DNA of 64,000 nt from NCBI GenBank assembly GCA_036874045.1, contig CM072337.1, positions 2,418,001-2,482,000 on the forward strand, in the 5' to 3' direction. Shown in pieces: positions 56,523 to 64,000 of this stretch. The translations under genes were made by a program, and so were the position numbers. The stretch is from Cymodocea nodosa. Lineage: Eukaryota; Streptophyta; Magnoliopsida; Alismatales; Cymodoceaceae. The notes beneath the pieces are model-generated. The model was not told where the DNA came from. It saw nothing but the letters and a program-made list of their open reading frames with translations, and ran no database searches. Numbering within the stretch: the first letter of the stretch is position 1; every line of letters begins with the position of its first letter.

Positions 56523-56906
56523 GTGTGTTTTCTTCTAATTGAGAATATGGCATATGCTTATGCTCAAAGATTTCTGAAACTTGTAATTAGTATATGTGAA
56601 TTCTGTAATTCTAAAGGTCACGACATTTCTGATTGTTTGAAACTGAGACGTCTGCAAATGGTTAGATCACATGGACAACAAATGAATTATCTTCAATATA
56701 ATAGAGCCGAGAATGAGAATCCTATGGTTTACCCAACTAATGGTTAGTATAAAATGTGTAATATGTTGAGAGACACAGAGTTTGGGATAGGTATGACAAA
56801 CTGGAGTGTAGTATAGAGTAAAACATGGACAAATTAGAACACTTTATGTGTCAGCAACAAGAAGTCAACCAATTAAACTATAAGGAAGCATATTCAGAAC
56901 CTAAAA
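56523..56906 (+). pseudogene. P nucleocapsid segment with intact zinc knuckle
   Basis: MAYAYAQRFLK starts at 56547, about 80 bases after the PBS. The knuckle CEFCNSKGHDISDC keeps all four ligands. The stretch 56523-56747 is open for 74 aa, then broken by a stop at 56745-56747. No capsid precedes it. Downstream text (VCQQQEVNQLNYKEAYSEP-like, 56840-56900) leads to the linker. Confidence 0.8.
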
Positions 56907-58061
56907 TTGATATCATTTATGAAATTGAAAAAAATCATAATGAAAATTGATCAAAAATTGAATGCAATGAGATTAAATAATCTAGAAAGAAAACTAAAAT
57001 CATTGGACAAATATACAATGAAATTACAAGTTATGCAACAATACAACACAAATGAAAATTATAATGTTATAGATTTGCATAATTTGCAAGATATGCAAAC
57101 AAAAGAGAATACCAATGCAATAGAATTTAAAGAAATTACTTTAAAACTAAAAACAATTGAAGATCATAATCACAAAAATAATATACAAGAACATCATGAG
57201 AGTAACGAAAATCTAGAAGATGTATGTATAACACTAAGATTTGGAATTGATATACCACCAAGAATTCAAAATGAAAATAATATGAAGGTGGATAAGAGTA
57301 AAAATCAAAATGATAATGAGAATGTAATATCCAAAAATACAGAAATCAATGAAGAAAAGTCTGAATCAAAAAATGAGACTAAGAATGATCAAACAAATCA
57401 AATGAAAGAAAAAGAATCTTTTAAATCACAATAATTAGCACCCTATCCTGAAAGATTACAACAAACATTTCCTGAAAAATAAGAAAAAATTAAAGAAATT
57501 TTTGAAAAAGTACAAGTTAACATTCCTTTGTTAGACTTATTGCAAACAATGCCACCTTATGCTAAATTTCTTAAGGATTGGTGTACTAAGAAAATAGAGC
57601 AAAAAGTTTTAAGGAAAATCTTTTTAGCTAAGCAAAGTAGTTCCTTATTTCTGCCACAAATTCCTAAAAAGTTATCTGATCTTGGAATCCCAGTTATATC
57701 ATGCACCATAAGAAATACCATTCTAGAAAGAACCTTAATAGACTTAGGTGTTGGTATAAATATTATATCAAGTGATATATTTGCATCCTTAGGATTAGAA
57801 GGCTTAACTCCTACTAGTACGGTTATTCAATTAGTTGATAAAAGTATAAGAAACCCTAGAGGAAAAATAGAGGATGTCTTAATTAAAATTAAAAACTTTA
57901 TATATCCTATTGGTATTGTAATTTTAAATTCCCAACAAATTAAGCATAAAAATAATGATTCATCTTTAATTTTGGGAAGACCATTTTTAGCAACATTAAG
58001 GGCGATTATAAATTATACAAGTGGAGTAATGAAGTTATCATATAGCAATGAGGATACTTAA
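56907..58061 (+). pseudogene. P gag-pol linker and protease
   Basis: Linker 56907-57434 (175 aa, Asn/Glu/Lys-rich) ends at a stop equivalent to a Ser codon in E1. The protease stretch 57528-58061 (177 aa) has FLKDWCTKKIEQK, the active site LIDLGVGINI (Ala of DLGA changed to Val) and ILGRPF. Ends at a Gln-to-stop change near 58059. Confidence 0.84.
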
Positions 58062-58142
58062 TTAAACATTTTCAAATCAGAAAAGTTCGAGGAGTTAGAA
58101 ACGTCCTTACATACCATAGACTTTTTAGAGGATGAAGGAGAT

Positions 58143-59450
58143 ATGATAGATGATGTGATTAAAGAAGAATTAAATAGGCAACTCAATTTTGAAACTTTAA
58201 AGGAAAGTGAAAGCATAAATATAAAAGGAGATCAAGAAGAAATTAATTTAGAAAATGAGGATGTTCAATTAGGAGCTCTTGCTTCTAATGGGCAACATTT
58301 AGAATTAAAACATTTACCTCCTAAATTAACCTATATATTTCTGGAAGAAAAACGAACATGTCCAATCATTATTGCTTTAGATTTAAAAGAGGATCAAATA
58401 GCTAAATTAAATGATGTAGTAAAAACATATAAAGAAGCAATAGGATGGATTATGACTGATATAAAAGGGTTAAGTCCAACTTTATGCTATCACCATATAT
58501 ATTTAGAGGAGAATGCTAAACCTGTTAGAATTCCTAAGAGGAGATTAAATCCAAACCTTAAAGAAGTAGTCAGGAAGGAAATAGTGAAATGGTTAGATAA
58601 TGACATAATTTATCCGATTTCTAATAGCTTATGGGTTAGTCCAATCCATGTAGTTCCTAAGAAATCAAGATTAACAGTAATTAGGAATGAAAGTCAGGAC
58701 TTGATACCTACTAGAATTCAGTCAGGCTAGAGAGTGTGTATAGATTATAGAAAGCTAAATGCTGTAACTAGGAAAGATCATTTTCCCTTACCTTTTATAG
58801 ATCAAATGCTAGAGAAATTAGCAGGGCAAGAATATTTTTGTTTCCTAGATGAGTATTCAGGATATAACTAAGTTCCAATAGCATTAGAGGATCAAGAGAA
58901 AACAACTTTCACCTGTCCTAATGGAACTTATGCTTTTAAGAGAATGCCATTTGGATTATGCAATGCACTAGTCACCTTTCAAAGGTGTATGTAGGGCATA
59001 TTCACTAGAATGACTGAAGATTTTTTAGAAATATTTATGAATGATTTTATTGTTTATGGAACTTCATATGAAGTGTGTTTAAACAATTTAGACCAAGTAT
59101 TAAAATGTTGTGTGGAAAAAAATCTAGTTCTAAATTGGGAAAAATGTCACTTCATGGTTAATCAAGGAATCGTCTTGGGTCATGTTGTTTCAAAGAAGGG
59201 GTTGGAAGTAGATAAAGCTAAAATAGAAGTAATTTCTAATCTACTAGAACCTAAATCAGTAAAAGATATTAGATCATTTCTAGGACATGCTGGATTTTAT
59301 AGAAGATTTATTAAAGATTTTAGCAAAATAGCTAGACCTTTAACTAATTTATTAAAAGATGTCCCATTCAACTTTGATAAAAATTGCAAAGAATCATTTT
59401 TCAAGCTTAAAACTAGCTTAATTTCAACTCCTATAATTCAAGCACCTGAT
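58143..59450 (+). pseudogene. P reverse transcriptase
   Basis: 58143-58730 holds the linker and fingers with WVSPIHVVPKKSRL; it stops where the Trp of SGWRVCIDY is TAG. The palm follows with FCFLDEYSGYN, a stop at Gln, and FTCPNGTYAFKRMPFGLCNA. The catalytic box at 59030-59045 reads FMND, the first Asp of FMDD lost. 59010-59600 also covers the thumb, with SFLGHAGFYRRFIKDFSK. Confidence 0.85.
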
Positions 59451-59900
59451 TGGAGCCATCCATTTGAATTAATGTGTGATGCATCTGATTTTGCTGTAAA
59501 AGCAATGCTCGGACAGAAGAAAGAAAAATCTCGAGTGATTCATTATGCAAGCAAAACCTTAAATGATGCTCAAGTTAATTACACAACTACTGAAAAATAG
59601 CTGTTAGCTGTTGTGTTTACCTTAGAGAAGTTTAGATCATATCTGATTGGAGCTAAAGTAATAGTATACACGGATCATTCAACTTTAAAACATCTAATTG
59701 CAAAGAAAGAGACTAAACCTAGATTGATCCGATAGATATTATTATTACAAGAATTTTATCTAGAAATTAAAGATAAAAAAGGTTGTGAGAATGTAGTAGC
59801 AGATCATTTATCAAGATTACAAATAGAAAAATCAAATATTGAAATTAAGGATAATTTTCCTGATGAACAGTTAATGACCATCAACACAATGACTTGATAT
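59451..59900 (+). pseudogene. P RNase H
   Basis: HPFELMCDASDFAVKAMLGQ near 59458, [16 protein letters not shown] near 59541, a stop replacing Glu of TEKELLA at 59598, then [11 protein letters not shown] near 59670 and [12 protein letters not shown] near 59785. A Trp-to-TAG stop is near 59735. Confidence 0.83.
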
Positions 59901-60077
59901 GCAGACATAGTTAATTACTTAGTTATTGGTTTAATACCTAAGGATTGGAATAGACAGGATAAGAAATTGTTTTTCTCAAGAGTAAAATATTACTATTGGA
60001 AAGACTCATACTTATTTAAGAAATGTCCTAACCTGGTTTTAAGGAGGTGTGTTCCAGAAACTGAATATTAGAACATA

Positions 60078-61184
60078 TTGTCTTTCTATCATGACCAAGC
60101 GTGTGGAGGGCATTTTGGTTCGAGGAAAACTGCTGCAAAAATTCTGCAATGTGGATTTTATTGGCCAACACTATTCAAAGATGCTCATAAATATTGCTTA
60201 AGTTGTTTAAGATGTCAACAAATAGGAAGAATATCAAAGAGGAATATGATGCCTCTTAGTCCTATTGTTGAGGTTGAAATCGTTGATGTATGAGGAATAA
60301 ATTTTATGGGTCCATTTCCTATGTCTAATCAATTTAATTATATATTGTTGGGGGTGGATTATGTATCTAAATGGATAGAAGTTATTCCTACAAAAACTAA
60401 TGACAACAAAGTGGTAATACATTTTATAAGAACCAATATAATTACCAGATTTGGAATACCTAAAGTCATTATCAGTGATAGAGGAACTCATTTCTGTAAT
60501 AGAAGTTTTGAAGCCTTAATGAAGAAATATAGAGTGAACCACAAAATTACAACATCATATCATTTGCAAATAAGTGGACAAGTAGAAAGTGCCAACAAAC
60601 AAATTAAGTTAATCTTAGAAAAAGTAGTAAATCCTACTAGAACAAATTGGGCTAATAGATTGATAGATGCACTTTGGGCTTATAAGACAAGCTTAGGTAT
60701 GTCACCTTTTAAGCTAGTATATGGAAAAAGTTGTCATTTACTAGTTGAAATTGAACATAAAGCTTATTGGGCATTAAAAACTCTGAACACTAACTTAAAT
60801 CAAGCTGCTGAAAATAGGAAATTACAATTGATTGAATTAAAAGAATTTAGGAATGAAGCTTATTCAAAAAATGTAACAGAAAAAGAGAAAACGAAGTTCT
60901 AGCATGATAGGAAAATTATTTCAAAAACCTTTAAAATAAGACAAGAAGTATATCTTTATATGACTAGACTCCATAACCATCTAGAAAAATTAAGATCTAG
61001 ATGGGCAAGACCTTACATAGTTCGAAATATTTATCCCTATGGAGTTATTGAGATTGAAAATCCTAAAAATCAGAATATATTTAAAGTAAATAGACAAAGA
61101 CTTAAACCTATTTTAAAGATATCAAAAGGTTCTTTTGGAATTGTAGAAGAAGTAAGAGTAGAAGACTACTCAAGCTTTACTTAG
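60078..61184 (+). pseudogene. P integrase
   Basis: Three open stretches in register. 60078-60293 holds the zinc finger (FYHDQACGGHFGSRK, YCLSCLRCQQIG), ending where Trp of DVWGI is TGA. 60306-60902 holds the core with [21 protein letters not shown] and [10 protein letters not shown], ending where Trp of KFWHD is TAG. 60960-61184 holds the C-terminus with SRWARPYIV and RLKPILK. All three catalytic acidic residues are readable. Confidence 0.87.
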
Positions 61185-61851
61185 TAAGGAAGTTCTAAGT
61201 ATATAGCCAAAAAAAAAAAAATCGTTGTGATTCAACCGACAAGATCCATCGGTCCAACCGAAACATAAAAACATAAAATTTTCTATATATTATTTAGTAA
61301 AAACGTCAATTTTACCGAAGTATAGTATCGATTCAACCGATAAAAAAAAAAAATGTAATTTTGGTTTAACCAAGGAATGTAACGGTTTGACCGAAAACTT
61401 TTAAAGTGTTAAAAAATTAAGAATCGGTTAGACCGAAAATTCTTCAATCTTGACAGAAAAAAACAAAATTAAGAATCGGTTTTGACAAAAGAAAAAAATT
61501 ATTATCTTAAGTATTTTTATTAGATATAACTTTACGAGAAGTCCGTTGAGTTATGCTTAACTCAACGTACTTACTCCATTAAGTCTAGAATTAGTTAATG
61601 AACTTACCCCGTTGAGTTAACTATAACTCAATGGAGTATTGTAGTTAAGTCCACGGACTTAGTCCATGGAGTTAATCATAATTCCACGGATGAGAGAGTG
61701 AGAGTTTTGTATGGGAAATGACCCGATTACCCACCTAAACTTAGGGCTTATTTATATTAAACTTGGAGTTTTAAGGGCATTATCCACAGAATCATTTAGA
61801 ACTTAGAACAGTAAAGATCAAAGCAACTCTGTTCCGTTACATAACTCCACG
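61185..61851 (+). other. P integrase-ORF spacer with two palindrome types
   Basis: 61215-61500 carries TTCGGT/ACCGA type stems in various states of decay. 61540-61690 carries AGTTA/TAACT stems, including GTCCACGGACT/AGTCCATGGAGTTAA. Mirror arrangement of E1, E2 and N. Confidence 0.75.
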
Positions 61852-64000
61852 ATGAGGAAGATGACACCTGAGTTCTGGGAAAAGGCAGTAGACACTTTAG
61901 AATTTCTTAAAGACTCAGAGGAATGGCACACGAGGCAGAAAATCAAGAATACGACAAGAGAAAAAGAACTACAAAAGGTAGAATCTGAACTTTTCAACTA
62001 GAGAAGAGTTTAGTAGATTTGGGTATACAAATACCTCAAATAATGGAAACAAGAATAAAGGTTTCTATGGAAATTGCTGTAAGCAAAGAGAGAAAAATCA
62101 AGCCAAACAACAAAGTTGCCCTAGAATTAATCCAGCGTAAGTCTCAGCTCTGGTTCAAAAGACGAATAGGTAGACGAGCTCAATGGGCGATCTAGGAACA
62201 AGAAAGGAAAGAAAATGAAGAAGAGGCAATTGAAGGACAAGAGGAACCGACTGTTGGAAGACCTGTTCCTGAGGAACAGTAGCCAGGACCTTCAAATCCA
62301 CTTCCTAAACCATTAGAAAGGGTGGTAGTTATGGGGCCTTCAAATGAAGAAGAATTAAGAGAATTTGAAGAATTGGTTCAAGTTAGGAAAAACCAAGGAG
62401 AATCAGAAGATTTGGCAGTGGCTAAAGCACACCTAGTGTTTGATGCACTTTACAAAAAGAGGGTTGTAGAAAAGTTGAAAGCCCAATATAAAATCAAAGT
62501 GGAACAGCATCAAGAAGCTATTGTCAGACTTACTGAAAAAGGAGATGAAGCTGGTCAGTCGAGACCAATAATTACTGAAAAAGTTAAATAGGAAGAGCTA
62601 GTACTTGTGGCTCAAAGGCGTGCAGAGCTTATTTTTGTGGATTTAATTTCAGATGAGGAAGAAGAAGACCAGACACAATTAATTAGAAAAATGAAAGGAA
62701 AGGAGATAGTGTCTGAATATCAAGAGGAGATTAAATCTAAAAGACAAATGTTAGTAGGGCCTATAAAGCCAAATTTTGTAAACCTGCTATCCGATTCTGA
62801 AGAAGAGTAGGAGCAACAGCAAAAAGAGCAAAGAGAAGAAGAAAAACAAGCTGAAACTAGTCTGCAGCCTGTACAAATAGAAGAAATAGCAATTAGGGTA
62901 GAAATTGATTTGCCCGGAACTCCATCCCAATCTGCCACAAAATCAGAAAGAACAGTGACAATGCAGATTGGTAGTCAGGAAGAAGAAAAAAAAAAATGAA
63001 CAAGAAGCTGAACAAGTATATATGGAAAGAGAGGACTCAACAGATTCCACTAAAGAGCAAGAAAATCTTCAGCAATTTATGGAAAGAATTCAAGATAGAG
63101 TAGAGAGTTCTGTCGACTCACCACTATAGACAAAAGCAGAAGCAAAAATGCTGGAATCTATGGAGCAATTTCAACAAGTACAAGTTTAACATTTGGAAGA
63201 GGAAGTTCAAGAACAAACCCCTCAGGAGCAACAAATGCATATTCCTAATCCTTCAGAAGCAATAGTTTTAAATGAAGTACATTTTTGGAGTCAAGAAGCT
63301 TATGACAAATACCAAGAGATTAGGGGTTATACTATCATTTACAGTAGACTAGTAAATTGGGACGAAATGCAAGAAATCAAAGAATTATTTGAATTTCAAG
63401 GTCTACTGAAGTTTATTTCTCAAGAAAGAGGGCATGCAGTATATGAGAATCTAGTGCCCTACTTTTATGCAAACTTAAGGGAAGATGAAGGAGGATTAAT
63501 TTCTAATGTGGAGGAAGCTGATGTACAAATAACACCAGAGCTTCTCCACAACATTTTAAGATTGAAAAATGAAGGGAAAGAAATTTTGGAAAGCACAACT
63601 GCTGTTGAGTGGATAGAAGAGGAAATCAAGGATTGTTTAGCTATCAATCCTGGTGTATCGTTATTAAATAGACTAAAGTAGTTAAATGGTACAGCACACA
63701 TGATAGCAAACATTCTAATTAAGAATGTCTATCAAAGACAAGGCCATGATATAGAACTGAGTCAATTTGTAAAGTGGGTCACATATGCAGTTGTAAATAA
63801 AATTCAAATAAATTGGTCTACAGTTTTTATCTCCAAGCTGAGAATAGTAAAAAAGAAATTGTTTTATGGAGATTTGATTCCACTATTGATGGTGGATTGT
63901 ATCGATTTCACTAAATGGGCATCCAAAAGGATCAGATCAAGAACCATTTCAGTGAAAGAGTACAAAAATTATGTAGTTGTAGAGATTGTTGAACCTTCTA
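61852..64000 (+). pseudogene. P env-position ORF, cut by the window end
   Basis: Starts MRKMTPEFW at 61852. Open stretches: 62322-62591, 62607-62810 and 63193-63681. The coiled-coil-like N-terminus, acidic middle, NEVHFWSQEAYDKYQEIRGY near 63265, FYANLREDEGGLI near 63465, LLHNILRLKNEG near 63543 and KKLFYGDLIPLLMVD near 63853 match the other copies. Stops lie near 62000, 62250, 62588, 62808 and 63679; the frame shifts near 62000 and 62990. Ends about 40 codons before the expected stop. Confidence 0.76.

Larger units (their letters stand above)
54448..64000 (+). mobile_element. P: Athila-like element, plus strand, 3' part beyond the window
   Basis: 5' LTR (54448-56440), diverged PBS (56448-56465), NC-PR-RT-RH-IN (56523-61184), spacer (61185-61851), env-like ORF (61852 to window end). 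Same organisation as E1 and E3 in the other orientation. If the order found in N holds, capsid gag and the F-box gene should follow to the right of the window. Confidence 0.85.

Noticed and set aside
58700-60905. TAG read as tryptophan (recoding)
   Set aside because: Gln and other codons are also replaced and TGA is used too. Ordinary C-to-T decay explains the pattern.

Overview
This window is flowering-plant repeat DNA. It is AT-rich and intronless, and no ordinary host gene, tRNA or rRNA gene is visible. Nearly all of it is LTR retrotransposons: several copies of one large Ty3/gypsy family of the Athila type (tRNA-Asp primer site, protease with a DLGA-type centre, an extra ORF after integrase) and pieces of two Ty1/copia elements. 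All coding copies carry stops, frameshifts or deletions, so this looks like an old pericentromere-like retroelement nest. I name the Athila copies E1, E2, E3, N, O and P.

Layout. 1-11863: E1 (minus strand; 5' LTR, PBS, pol and post-pol ORF present, 3' end beyond the window), split at 1623-3159 by a foreign solo LTR with a perfect target duplication. 11864-16385: remains of E2 (minus). 16386-24909: E3 (minus), its 3' part lost and fused to E2. 24910-26915: the 5' end of copia element A (minus). 26916-28965 plus 41922-44241: O (plus strand, 3' end only), split by the complete insertion N (28966-41921, minus, target duplication ATAAC). 44242-46670: no recognisable content. 46671-54447: copia element B (minus). 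54448-64000: P (plus), running off the right edge.

The most unusual result is the architecture of the Athila-like family. In the three copies with an intact 5' end (E1, E3, P), the ORF after the primer site starts directly with the nucleocapsid zinc knuckle, followed by protease, RT, RNase H and integrase. The capsid part of gag is absent. In both copies with an intact PPT-LTR 3' end (N and O), an F-box gene lies next to that end. N, bounded by target duplications, is continuous from integrase through the post-pol ORF, then a capsid-type gag without a zinc knuckle, then the F-box gene, PPT and LTR. The inferred order is LTR-PBS-NC-PR-RT-RH-IN-ORF-env-like-CA-F-box-PPT-LTR: a split gag with the capsid moved to the 3' half and a captured F-box gene behind it.

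A second feature is a set of short palindromes. Stems built on AGTTA/TAACT with changing but complementary outer arms occur in U3 and U5 of the LTRs and at every ORF boundary. Another palindrome type, TTCGGTNN(N)ACCGA, fills the integrase-ORF spacer. A related stem also occurs in the LTR of copia element A, a different superfamily. These points rest on reading the sequence by eye; no alignment or database search was run.
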